The translations under genes were made by a program, and so were the position numbers. Shown piece by piece: positions 50,603 to 61,911 of a DNA stretch of 64,000 nt. The notes below the pieces were generated by a model. It saw nothing but the letters and a program-made list of their open reading frames with translations. It was not told where the DNA came from and did not search any database. Each line of letters begins with the position of its first letter. Positions within the stretch are counted from its first letter, which is position 1. This DNA is from Diphasiastrum complanatum (taxonomy: Eukaryota > Streptophyta > Lycopodiopsida > Lycopodiales > Lycopodiaceae): assembly GCA_029204225.1 (NCBI GenBank), contig CM055097.1, forward strand, positions 66,162,268-66,226,267, given 5' to 3'.

Positions 50603-51597
50603 CTAAATGATCACAAAAACATATAACTTTCACAGTAAGATAGTCAAGAAGTAAACAAACTGCAAAATTATTAAGCAAAACAACATGAAAAATAAATCAA
50701 ACACTATGAGTAGTATAGCAAATATGTAAAAATACCAATATGAGTATGATGAAAAACCCACAAGGACTCTAATTGATCTTAATGAACAGCAATTATGTTG
50801 AAAGGAGATTTAACTGTACTGATCAAAACAAAACGATAAGTTGCTGAAGCACCTGCTGAAAATGAAAGTTGGAACTCCCTAATCTAGTCACCAATCAATC
50901 ACTAATGAATAATGAGGTGACAAGGCCTATTTATAGTGTGTAGAATCCTAGACTTGGGCTAGAGTCTGGACTCTGCACCATACCGCTAGGTCCCAATAAC
51001 CAATTATTAAAACGCTTCTATAAATGGTAATAATAAAAATGACAGTCAAGTGCCCAAACAATATGGCCTATTGTCATATAATAACAATAGTGAAATGGGG
51101 GTTCAGCTTGTGGCGCTCCTTCCTCAAAAAGATAGGTCTTTATTGTTGGTAAATTGATGAAAAGATGACAAAATGATGTTCACAACAAAGTAGTTGTCGA
51201 TGCAAGGAGACATGAGATATAGAACACTATTACAAGAATGTTGAAGCCAACAAAATGAGATGTAAAAAAGTTGATGCTGTTATATGCACTTAGCATGCAC
51301 AATGAGTTTATAGTGCTAAAACAAAAGACTCAGATCAAACACAAAAATTTTCACATGAGGGTAGAGGGGTGTGTATACGCGTCCCCCACTTGATGTTATC
51401 CACCGTTGACAATGGTAGGCTCCTTCGACATAGAAGTGGGTCCAGAGACCAACGACTAGAGTCGCATGTTAAATTTATGACTCTAATGATTATTAACCAT
51501 GGTCATATGACAAAAGTGTAATAGTCAAATGGATGTACTCACGTGAAAATAAGGCATCGAGGTACATGGTACAACAAAATGGATATGACATTCTACA
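50603..51597 (-). repeat. Probable 3' LTR of the 51.6-56.3 kb Copia, with TATA box
   Basis: On the minus strand a purine run (51598-51608 on the plus strand, ACCCCTATCTT) precedes TGTAGAATGTCATATCC, an LTR-like start at 51597. A TATA box (CACTATAAATAGG, minus strand, 50926-50938) lies about 660 bp in. The end of the LTR was not located; it is somewhere before the exon at 50602. No gene is seen within. Confidence 0.4.
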
Positions 51598-52570
51598 ACC
51601 CCTATCTTTGGCTTTTTTGAAGGATACCCAAAAAGCTTCTAAATTTCAAAAAAAAAAAAATCATGAGTACTTTCATAAAACCATAATAACTTGCTTGTGG
51701 TGTCATCGATGATTCCAGTTCGATCTCTCCATATCTCTCGTATGAAGTCATGGTCAACCTCAATCTGTTTCATCTACGTTTGATGAACCAGGTCCTCTTT
51801 GTGAGTTGGATGTAGCTTTGGTTGTCAAAATGCAGTGTGGTTGATGCCACTTGCTACAACAGTAGGTCTTTGAGGAGCCTTCTCAACTAGATAAGTTCAC
51901 ATGCTGCCTTTTCATTCTTTGACACTCTGCATCTGTGGAAGAAAGTGCTGCCATTGGTTGTTTCTTGTTGCACTGAGAAATAGCCCATGAGCCCACATTA
52001 TCCATTTTCATCAATATACTTAAACCATGACTCTACGTGCCCTTAATATATCTAAAGATTCCCCTTCTAGCAACTCTACCCAATACAGAGTACCCCACAT
52101 TTCATTCTTCATAATAGAGTGTCATATTCTTGTTTCATAGCCTTTTGCCAGATTTCTACCTTAGCAGCTTCTTTATAATTATGTGGCTTGAGTATTTGCA
52201 AAACAGTAGACATAAGGGCTTAACTTGTCTCAGACCTTTCTTGTTGTTGTTGTTGCCATTGTTGTGAGGACCTCCTATGAGGGAGATGACTATGCATCCA
52301 TTTGTGAAATAGACTTCTCTTGCTTAATTCTTCATTAACTTGTGGCTCTTACTCACTAGTGTTTTTCTCCTTGCTTTTTTCAAAGCTCCTTTCCACAACA
52401 GTGAAAGTCAAGATTTTTCTTCATCAAATATTGCCAAAATAAGTGTCGTAGTTGGCAAGTCATACAACATACACACTTTTGGTCTTCACCATAACTCCAA
52501 AATGAGCACTCCTTTGCCTTTGAGTCTAATTTTCTACTTTTGCAAATAGGTACATATCATAGGCTCTACT
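51598..52570 (-). pseudogene. Copia integrase tail, RT start and RNase H (left part of the second split Copia)
   Basis: The minus strand reads an integrase tail (ending DEE near 52430), RT start (YKEAAKVEIWQKAMKQEYD, about 52130-52190), then jumps to RNase H (NKKQPMAALSSTDAE near 51960; FDNQSYIQLTKRTW near 51830). Most of RT, including YVDD, is deleted. The rest of the integrase lies at 55110-55740 beyond a nested element. Confidence 0.7.
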
Positions 52571-52800
52571 TGTCAATAATCAGATAACAATAGCATACAT
52601 TCATCATAAGCAATCACCACAAGGAAGAGCAACACACTATCACTTACTAGATAACTGAATGTCACGTGTACAAAAAAACCCTGATAGAGAGAGAAAATCT
52701 AGGAGTTGACTAATAGACTAGTCTACAGCTGGTAACATTTGGCAACAGTAAAAGTACATCGTAAACAATAACAAATGAGGTTTTTCATTGATTTCTAACA
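52571..52800 (-). repeat. 3' LTR of the patchwork Copia
   Basis: 230 bp ending TTTCTAACA, next to a purine tract (CTCCCTCAATG, plus strand 52801-52811). It matches 54886-55109 with several differences, including small indels. Confidence 0.8.
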
Positions 52801-52869
52801 CTCCCTCAATGATAAAATTACACTCTTCTATTCCTAATAGAATGCGAAAATTTTCAAATTTACATCTAC

Positions 52870-53784
52870 CTAATGACTTACTAAAAATATTTGCCACTTG
52901 ATCTTCAGATTTACAGAAAACAAGATCAATGGCTCCATCAAGAATTTTCTCTCGAACAAAGTGATAATGTATTTCGATGTGCTTGGTTTGAGCATGGAAA
53001 ACTGGATTTTTGGCAAGGTGAATGCAACTTGGTTATCACAAGATATAGTAGTCACATCCACCTGTGGTTGACCTAAATCAACAAGCAATCTTCGTAACCG
53101 TACTGCTTCCTGTGTAGCATTGCTGAGTGCACGATATTCAGCTTCCGTCGAAGATAAGGCCACTGTAGGTTGCTTTTTGTTGCTCCATGAAACTGCAGTT
53201 GTACCATGACTGAATGTATGACCACTGGTAGATCTTTTGTCATCAATATTACCTGCCCAATCGGCATCTGTATAACCTACCAACATTAGCACTTCAGGCT
53301 AATCATACTTCAAACCAAAATGTAATGTCCTCGAATGTACCTGAGAATACGTTTAGCAGACTTCCAGTGTGCTTGCCTAGGATCTTGCATAAATTGACTT
53401 ACAACACCAACAGCATAAGCAATATCAGGTCAATGTGTGTCAAGTAAATCCAACTACCCCCAAACTGCCTATACAGATAAGCGTCCACTTTCTTAGATTC
53501 ATCATATGCAGTAAGCTTCATGTTGACATCCAACAAATCCTTGAGGTTGTACCAAATACACCTCTTCATCCAGCACTCCATTAAGAAAAGGTTGATGACA
53601 TTTTGTGCTTTCCGTTTTCTCTTGCCAAAGGCCCGCTGATCTTCTTCAATTACTAGCCTTGTCTATTCACCTGTCACGATCTCCCATAGCTCCTTTTCCC
53701 ATCAAAATGTTCTTCAATTGCATAGTTGTCGGCTCCTTCCAATTTGCTTGACTCATTGAGGACGCTCTCGCTTAGAGTTGCCAT
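52870..53784 (-). pseudogene. Fused gag start, RT piece and RNase H of the patchwork Copia
   Basis: From ATG 53784 the minus strand reads a Copia gag N-terminus (MATLSESVLNESSKLEG) for about 30 codons, then an RT motif (FLNGVLDEEVYLVQPQGF, about 53535-53590), then the end of RT (YRQFGGSWIYLTH, about 53450-53485). The RNase H 140-codon frame follows (YTDADWAGNIDDKRST near 53270; ALSSTEAEYRAL near 53150). Stops lie between the pieces. The domain order skips protease and integrase and most RT, so it arose by internal deletions. Confidence 0.82.
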
Positions 53785-54885
53785 TATTGCACTTAGATGA
53801 GTCCGGGTTGCAAAAATGACTGCAATAATGGAAAATTTTCTGTGAAATTGACAAATGACGTCTTTGACAACTATTCAATCCGAGCTATGGATAGGAAGTT
53901 ATGCCAATTTGAAGTATTTGGCCTCACAATGGTTCAAAACTGCCCTTAAGCCTAAACAATGGCAATTATTACCAAACTGCCATTTTTGAAAATTTCCTCC
54001 ATCGTGCACAGATCTCCGATTTCAAAGATTTTTATACCAACGCGGAGCCCTTTGTACCAGCATAGCTCTCGTCTAATCAAATCTCAAAAACAGTCTCCCC
54101 AGCTAGGTCAAAATATCACTCTATTTTCTGCTTTCCTGCAAAAACAACTAGTGGACAGAGAGCCTTTAGGGAGAATGGGCCAGTCCCAGAAAATAGGGGC
54201 ACCTGTGGGACCCTTTCAAATTGACATTTCTTCAATGAAAAAGCCGCCCTTTCTTCAATTCTAGAACTTCATTCAATCTTGGCCGTTGATTTGCTTCAAT
54301 TTGACAGTCCACAATCTTCATTAAATTCAGTGATTTTTGGTGCAATGATCTACACATCCAACTATCCTTGCAGTTGGCTACCTCCCAACACTTCACTCAC
54401 TGCAAATGATAAAGAATACTGAGTTTTTCAGACCTGCACTACTTACTTGCACACATTTCACAAAAGTAGGCTAAAAACTCAATGAAATCGCAGTTTTCAA
54501 TCCTCTGGATGCCTCCAAACTGTGAATAAGAGTACTAGACATTGTCTAGTGTGATTTGCAGTTCCCCAAATAGTCGAATGAGAGATCTCTTGGCAAAACT
54601 CTCTCACAAATAGCACTTTTGACACACAACTTGGAAATATTGTAAAAATCTCGACACTCAACAGATTTTCAATCTGTCTGATGCTACCCTGGCCTTTGTG
54701 ATGCCTCCGGGACTGTTTCCCCGTTCCCCGCTGATGATTTGATGCTTCAGTACCTGCAAAATAGCAAAGTAGATTTTTTCAAACTTTTGCCTAGAAAACC
54801 TTCTGTGAAGGACTTTCTCACTTCATTGCGGAGCCAGTGACAAGCTGTATCCACTGATCAAGCACGCAGGACTATCGGGCTCTGA
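53785..54885 (-). other. Long leader of the patchwork Copia
   Basis: About 1.1 kb between the primer site and the gag ATG, with no recognised gene. The primer site on the minus strand reads TATCAGAGCCC (about 54877-54887). Confidence 0.55.
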
Positions 54886-55109
54886 TACTAATAATCAAAT
54901 CAATAATAAGCAATGACTACAAGGAGGAAGAGCAACACACCATCACTTACTAGATAACTGAATGTCATGTGTACAATAAACCCTGATAGAGAGAGAAAAT
55001 CTAGGAGTTAATAATAGACTAGTCTACGCTAACTACAGCTGGTAACAGTTGGCAACAGTAAAAGAACATCGTAAACAATAACAAATGAAGTTTATATCGA
55101 TTTCTAACA
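54886..55109 (-). repeat. 5' LTR of the patchwork Copia
   Basis: About 222 bp ending TTTCTAACA on the plus strand. Its inner end (TACTAATAATC) is mutated relative to the TGTCAATAATC of the partner. Confidence 0.78.
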
Positions 55110-55463
55110 CTATTGGGCTATTACTTAATTACACTGTAGTGTTAACAACTTCAGGCCAAAATCCCTTAAGTAGACCTCTAGATTTTAACATGCTCTTTGC
55201 ATATTCTACAATAGTCATATTCTTTCTTAATGCTACACCATTCTGATGTGTTGTGGAAAAACATCAAAAGTATATCCGCTTCTCTTATTTGATGATTAAT
55301 CTTAGGACCTTGTTTTTTTCCCAATTTTATTCTCTATCGGTCACTTGAACTATTTATATACTTAAAGGCCTATGATTCCTTCCTAAGAAAATAAAACTAC
55401 ATTCTTGATGTAAAATCATCTACGAATATTATAAAATAGCATGCCCCCAAAGCCAAACACCCC

Positions 55464-55494
<31 letters not shown>

Positions 55495-56330
55495 ACACAA
55501 ATCAAAAGACTTGATTTGGATGGGTCCACATATGTACAAACATATAGTTCCCAACACTTCCTTTTCCATAAAGACCCCACCCTTAACAATCCTTGTCTAT
55601 GATATTTTCTAGGCACGCAAGCTTCACACATACTTGAATCTAATGTCAATACAGGAAGGTCAACAACCATATTGTTTTTCTTGAGGATATACAGGCTTTG
55701 AAGATTTGAACTCCCATATCGCTCATGCCACAATCTCCCTCGAGATGCTCTAGTGTTGCAAGTGCACGCTAACTAGGAATGGATGCATGCAATCTAGACG
55801 AGTCCCATGCTTTCACTCCTTCAGCAACCACTTCCTATAGTTGAAATCTACATCTTGGACCAAGAATCTCAACTCAATCAAACTCTACTTTCATATTTTG
55901 GCTAAACATAGCAACAATAAATATAAGATTCTTAGACAACTCACGCAAATACAGAACATTCCTTACAAGTTTAATTCCACCATTAGGCATTTTCATATGC
56001 TAATCCTCATCCTTTCGATTTGTATGTGATTTCTCACTTATGCAAATCTTTTAACCATCGTACCTTTCTACAATTGTGAGAACTACTCTCTATGTGGACT
56101 CATATGCTAACAAACAAAAGGAACAAAAAATACATCAATTTGGCTCTTTTCATTCTTATCACCACACATGACTTTCTCCACATACTAGCCCGCTTGCTTT
56201 TTGAAATACTACTTTCTTTGACAATATTGCTTCTTTGTACACTCAAAAGAAAAGTGCTCAAACTTTCCACAATATTTGAAGTTATCTTTGAAGAGTAAAT
56301 AGGTGTACCTATGAACTACTTAACCTCAAT
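55110..56330 (-). pseudogene. Copia gag knuckle and integrase (right part of the second split Copia)
   Basis: Minus-strand readings: a partial zinc knuckle (YCGKFEHFSFEC, about 56245-56280, first Cys missing), the GAG-pre-integrase zinc region (MWHERYGSSNLQSLYILKKN, 55670-55733; MCEACVPRKYHRQ) and integrase fragments (IVEYAKSMLKSRGL near 55190). A C run and (AC)n replace part of the integrase core at 55459-55498. It continues into 51598-52570 across the nested element. Confidence 0.72.
55459..55498. repeat. C run followed by (AC)n
   Basis: About 20 C residues and then about ten AC units interrupt the Copia integrase reading. Minus-strand Gly and Cys/Val runs in ORFs here are artefacts. Confidence 0.95.
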
Positions 56331-56636
56331 AACAAACACAACAGATGAAAGCTTTAAGCAAACTGGTTGTGCAAGTATCGACAACCTTCAAAAAACACAA
56401 CTTCAAATCACAAATCACCAAAAAAGAAACTTCAAACGCTTGATTAGAGAGAGAGAGAGAGGAGGGGGGCATAAATAGAAACTATTTAGGGGTCTACTCC
56501 AACTTGAGTTTCATACCACATGGCATGCACACTTGGCCACTTGCACCCAACTTGCACTTACTTAACTAGAAAGAGGTATACAATGTATCCACATTGCACA
56601 AATGTATCCAAATTGCATAATAACATATAACCCAGT
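56331..56636. other. Spacer with short GA tract
   Basis: No gene seen. It holds a GA stretch at about 56443-56462 followed by a G run and a TATA-like CATAAATAG. Confidence 0.45.
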
Positions 56637-58304
56637 TAAAATTCTGATAGGATCTAGTGCAGTATACAGATCACATCAATCAATCACCATAGCTTCACCT
56701 CATAAGCTCTCACAGATGGCACAACAAATCTTCACACTCACCACTCACCAAATGTAATCACTGACCCGTTCTTCATCTTCCGCGTGTCCCACACACAGTT
56801 CGTCCAATGCAAGTCCGCTATCCTACCCAATAATGGCTTCCAACCGGCACTACCTCGCACTTCAATCACCCGTGACCACCAAAATGTGTGTACCTCCAAG
56901 CTAGCCCCAAATCTATCCCTTGAACGAGAAGTTTCCAAGTTATAGATGCGTGTGTCAATGCAGCTATCACCCGACTCGACAGTGCCACTGCTGATCATGC
57001 TTGTGAGAGCGCTGCCCCAAATGTCACCCGACATTGGTCGGTTCTAACTCCAAAAGCTGAACCTGTTCACAAGATTTTTCCACTCGTAACCGGCATTCCA
57101 TGCCTACCTCTCACATGCGATTGCTTGCCCTCTCAAAATTGTCGCCAATAATGAGTAGTCACGACGCCAAGCTGCACTTTTGTCGCCAAAACTAGCTTTC
57201 TCCACACAATTCCGCTATCATTCGCCCCCATACAGCATTTACCACTTCCAAACACCCTATTACCCTGTTAGAAGTAAGTAATAATGATTTTGAAGCGATA
57301 ATGCCTCGACGTACCGCCCTGTAGCAGGTTTCACCAGCCAAAAATTGCCCCAAATTTGGCCCAAATAGCGAATGTAGCCCATCTCTAGGTCACTCATACT
57401 CAGCTCGATGGAATGATGATAAAAACACCCCGAAACGCAGTTCTCCTTGCTCGGTGACGTCGCTTTGTCCCCTAGCTCTGAGCAGCCAAATTTAGGGGTC
57501 AATTTGGCCCAAGGATGGCCAAAAAAGGTGCCTTCTAGCCAAAGATAGGCCTTTTTCCATTTAGCTTGCAAAAAATGAACTAGAACCTCATTCAGAAGTT
57601 TCTTAATGCAGAAATGGCTATAGAGCCCTTCGAGTCCAAATCCACATTTCAATATGAAGATTTTTATTGAAAAGAAGTCCACTTATTCCTTTCAATGGCC
57701 TTTGGGCCCTTTCATTTTAGATCCAATGGTTGGATTGCATCCAACAGCCTACCTTCACTTCACGCTAATTCACCCAATCTCCATCGTAGATCCTTGATAG
57801 ACTTAATCCAACGGCCCTCGTTGGTCTGCGCGACGACACGCTGCCCTACAGCCGCGGATACCTCCAAACGCTAGCTGAACAGGTTGAATTTCTCACCAAA
57901 CTATCAACACCCCCACGAAACCGAAAATTTTCCAAATTTCCAAATGACCCTATAAATTGCCATGGCTCTCCATCACTGCTCTTTGCATAACAATGCAAGC
58001 CCCGTTACGCCAAACGGCGGTCCATACAGTGAATCAAAAGGCCATCACCGATGATTTCCTCAAAACCACCGAAACTGCAAGTTTTTCTAGAATTCTTCCA
58101 AGAATCCCCTTACGACGATCGTTCTGATCTTTCCCAAAGCTCCGATCGAAGGAACTTTGCCGATTCCTGCCATCCGGACCACCTGCACCCTGTACGGTGT
58201 CCTTTCTCCTGAGATGCTTCTCATGTCGTTTCTCCTAGTGAAAGTTACCGACGACGGCTCCACCAGATCATGCATACCTGCAACACCCTGCCGCTCTGAT
58301 ACCA
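56637..58304 (-). mobile_element. Deletion-derived Copia: leader region joined to an LTR end
   Basis: A Met-tRNA primer site (minus TGGTATCAGAGC, plus 58292-58303) follows an LTR whose first 67 bp (58305-58371, GTTAAAACTCTGATAGG) recur at about 56637-56703. After those 67 bp the two copies differ. This fits an element that runs from its primer site through about 1.6 kb of interior directly into the last 67 bp of its 3' LTR. The interior (56704-58290) has two unrecognised minus-strand ORFs (56738-57034 and 57260-57682). No pol motif is present. Confidence 0.55.
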
Positions 58305-59111
58305 AGTTAAAACTCTGATAGGATCTAGTGCAGTATGCAGATCACATCAATCAATCAGCATAGCTTCACCTCACAACTACCAAAAAAACTGTACGTATAG
58401 ATTATTCACAAACTTCCGAAAAGGACAAGTGTCCTAAAATTGGCCTACCACTTGCCAAACTAAGGTCGGCGGGCCCAATATGGCCAAATTCGACCAACAA
58501 ACTCGAAACATGCCCTCGAGTATAGAAAGTACTGTAAATAACTTTGTACAGGCTAATTTTTCCAATGTGTGGCTACTCGGCTAACCCAAGTAGTCGGCTA
58601 CGGGTTCAGTGCTCGACCGATATATCCATAGCAGGTCACGTCCCGAACACAACCAGATACAATAAACCAAATAAACTGTACAATAAATAAACACTAATGC
58701 AACTTAGAAAACTATAGTTCCTCTAAGAATGAGTTGGAATTAACCTTCTATAGCAAACTAAGCTTTGTCCCTTCAAAATTCATCAATGAGAGTTTAAACT
58801 CCCCATGAACTAGCCAAGAGGAAGCAAGTTTTGCCTAGATCTACAGCGAACTACCTCTAGAAGACCACTAGCCACTCAAAAGCAACAAGCTATCAAAATT
58901 CAGCAAGAAACAAATGAAAATTCAGGCTTCCATAAGGTTTGAAGGACGAAAAGATGCCTTAATCAAACTAGGAGGCCATAAGATCAACAATCCAACAAAA
59001 GGCACCAATTTTGTGATCCGAGAAATTCCGCTAACAAAGTAAAGCTCCAAAAATAGGATAATAGCATTCTGTCCTACCTGAAAACAACTCCAAATAGCCC
59101 ACACCTACCTA
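58305..59111 (-). other. 5' LTR of the deletion-derived Copia and flanking spacer
   Basis: The LTR starts at 58305 on the plus strand; its outer edge was not located because most of the partner copy is deleted. The rest to 59111 shows no gene. Confidence 0.4.
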
Positions 59112-59380
59112 AAATACACAAGATAGAAGCAAAAGCTTTCAAAGTGGTAAAACCCTCAAAGAGCACTGTTGCAGGTCTCCCCAACCTTTGCTGCATAGGA
59201 GTGAACGAGAAATGAGCTCGCACATCGAAACTCTCAAGCACCCACTGAAATACACAAGATAGAAGCAAAGCTTTCAAAGTGGTAAAACCCTCAAAGAGCA
59301 CTGCTACAAGTCTCCCCAACCTTTGTTGCATAGGAGTGAATGAGGAATGAGCTCACACATCGAAACCCTCAAGCACCCAC
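59112..59380. repeat. Tandem duplication, 2 copies of about 136 bp
   Basis: 59112-59247 and 59248-59380 align with about 8 differences by eye. The minus strand is open across both (59331-59074), reading MQQRLGR and LFEGFTTLKA twice. The length is 45 codons plus one base, so the frame is held by a one-base difference between copies. Confidence 0.9.
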
Positions 59381-59762
59381 ACATCCTAAGCTCACAAGTG
59401 GTGCATGTGAATCAACCATCAGGGACAAGGATTTAGAAGAATATGACAAAAGAGACTTAAAAATTTCCATAGTAAAGAGTGAGACTCCAACGGGATATAA
59501 ATAGCCTCCTCTCCTATGTAGTTGTTTGGCAACTTAAAATTTGTGAGCTGCTTTCTACAAAAATTGGGGATGGCTAAGTTGCAAGACGAATAGATTATTG
59601 GCAATTGAATTATGTGTATTCTTTGTAAGAAAGTCCATGTATTTAACGGTTTGTTGTTTATTTGTTGTGTTGGGCATGATATCTTATATGATCGTTTCGT
59701 TATTTCAAGGTAATTGAGGCACATACTTTGGTTGCACTAGGGATTTTGTACTTTGTATGTTG

Positions 59763-59828
59763 AATGATGCCCTTCAATGTAAAGAGGTGCTTTCTTCTAA
59801 GCACCTCTTTACATTGAATGGCATCATT
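59763..59828. other. Near-perfect hairpin with 30-bp arms
   Basis: Arms 59763-59792 and 59799-59828 are inverted copies with one mismatch around a 6-base loop (TCTTCT). Each arm contains TTCAATGTAAAGAGGTGCTT or its complement. Size and near-perfect pairing suggest a small inverted-repeat transposon or a small-RNA precursor; no flanking duplication was identified. Confidence 0.9.
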
Positions 59829-59956
59829 GAAGACACAAAGCACATAAATGATTCCATTATCTCCCCGGTTGATCTTTCCCAACAACACAATAGTTTCTAA
59901 TGTTAATGGAAACTAGGCTACTAGGTGGAACTTGGCCCAAATAATGTCGATGTTGT

Positions 59957-60378
59957 TGTTAGAATTTGTCATACAAATTCTAGATGGAGTTACTAGTCCT
60001 ACTAGCACTCACATAAACCAAGCATAGAGATTAAAGAGAATTCAAATTATAGAAAAATTGACCTTAACACACTGGAATGATATTGTAGTGGGGCGCCAGC
60101 CTACATATATACTTTCTCTAATCTATGTGAAAAGCTAAAAGTATCAAGCTAATAGCAAAAGAACAAAAGCTATTGCTAAAATTACTACCTATATTGGATA
60201 AAGACCCAGGGTGGATTTCTAAGTAGTAAAATAGATCCTAATCTAGTAATAGTGCGCCCACCTACATGCATAAGCAATAAAAAATGAATTTACTTTAAAT
60301 AGTAATGGCTCCTATAATAGCACACAGGCATGGCCAAACTATCATTAAGGGGCATCAAATAAACATTAATTCCTAACA
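59957..60378 (-). repeat. 3' LTR of the well-preserved Copia
   Basis: 422 bp, TGTTAG to CTAACA, followed on the plus strand by the purine-tract complement CTCCCCCTTAAT (60379-60390). Confidence 0.9.
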
Positions 60379-60390
60379 CTCCCCCTTAAT

Positions 60391-61240
60391 GTTTACTTTG
60401 TTATCTAATATTCCTAGAAGTTCTGTAGTAGATCTTCGATCTTCCGCATCAACAGCCTAGTCAACATCCACATATCCCTGTAACTTCAAATCATCTTGTC
60501 TCCCATAGAGAATGCCAAATCTCAAAGTATCCTGGATATATCTGAGTATCCACTTAGCAGCTCCAATGAATCTGCTTAGGCTTAGGCATAAACTGACTAA
60601 CCTACTCACAGCATAAGCAATATCTGATGTCGTAGTAGTTAGATAGATTAAGCTTCCAACAAGCTTTCTATATTACGTCTCATCTACATCCTGTTCCTCC
60701 TCAGATTTACTAAGCTTGCATCCACTATCAGATGGTGTAGATATAGGCTTGCACTCTGACATATTGAACTTTTCAAGAAGTTCATGAGCATACTTAGATT
60801 GAGAAATAAATAGCCCATGTGCTACTCTCCATACCTAAATCCCAAGAAAATATTGTAGTGAACCAAAATCTTTCATGTCAAACTCCGATGAGAGATCTTT
60901 CTTGATACCCTGAATCATACTATGATCCGATCCTGTAATAACAAGGTCATCCACATACATCACTACAATCACAATATGACCATCCCTGATCAGAACATGA
61001 AGTGTATGCTCCGAACTACTCCTTTGAAAGCCAAGCTCCTCAAAGTATGTGTCAATCCTCGTGTACCACACGCCCTGGTGCCTGCTTAAGTCCATATAGT
61101 GCCTTGTCCAACTTGCAAACTTTGTCTTCATGTCCTGCTACTATGTATCCCTCTGGCTGCTCCATGTAGACTTCTTCCTCTAGAAATCCATTTAGGAATG
61201 CACTCTTCACATCCATTTGTTGAATATCCCATCCAAATTA
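60391..61240 (-). pseudogene. Copia RT C-terminus and truncated RNase H
   Basis: The 98-codon frame 60835-61131 reads RT with YVDD intact (VVMYVDDLVITGSD) and ends LQYFLGI. Further frames read YRKLVGSLIYLT (about 60660) and the RNase H start (GYVDVD, RRSTT) near 60420-60470. From there the sequence joins at once to the purine tract, so about 100 residues of RNase H are missing. A stop after the YVDD block and frame changes also break it. Confidence 0.85.
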
Positions 61241-61564
61241 AGTTGCCAATGATAAAATTGTCCTCATAATAGTAGATTTAGCAACTGGTGCGAAAGTTTC
61301 TTCATAGTCAATCCCTTCATGTTGAGCATAACCTTTTGCCACCAATCTTGCCTTATGTTTATCTATAGAACCATTTGATTTGTACTTAGTTCTATAGATC
61401 CACTTGCATCCAATGGCCTTTTTACCTATAAGTAACCAAACAAGTCTCCAAGTCTTGTTCTTCATGATTGAGTCGTACTCCTCATTCATAGTTTTCCTCC
61501 AAATATCCTCTTTTTCAGCCTCTCTGAAAGTAGATGGATCCTTGGTTTCCAATACTATGGCCAT
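61238..61564 (-). pseudogene. Copia RT N-terminal region
   Basis: A 108-codon frame with the RT start ([18 protein letters not shown]), [31 protein letters not shown] and [11 protein letters not shown]. It ends in a stop before motif C, which lies in the next frame at 60835-61131. Confidence 0.9.
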
Positions 61565-61911
61565 ATATGCAAAACGTACATTCCCATCTTCGTGATGATC
61601 TTCTTGTCAATCTTGATCTTCATGATGATCCTCCTGTCGATCCTGATCTTCATGTTGCTTTTCAAGCCTAGTCGATCTCCTAGTTCCATGCGTACAGGAC
61701 TCTCCCTATTCCATAATGACACTATCCTTGATAGTTTCATAGTACCATCTAGGCAATCTTCTAGCTTCTGATGTAGGATGCTTCCTACCTGGTGAAGTGG
61801 GAGGTGAATAAGTATCCCATATACTTGATCTCTCCTTCCTTTTCCTTTCTCAACCAAGGTCACTCTAGGTACTTGGATTGGCGTAGGCGATACATGTGTC
61901 GATTCAGGCTC

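Larger units (their letters stand above)
52571..55109 (-). mobile_element. Small patchwork Copia nested in the integrase of another Copia
   Basis: LTR-like direct repeats (52571-52800 and about 54886-55109) bound a 2.1-kb interior with RNase H, a short RT piece and the very start of gag on the minus strand. Flanks are CTACT (52566-52570) and CTATT (55110-55114), a target duplication with one mismatch. The integrase reading of the host Copia resumes across it. It is a deletion derivative lacking integrase, protease and most RT. Confidence 0.75.
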
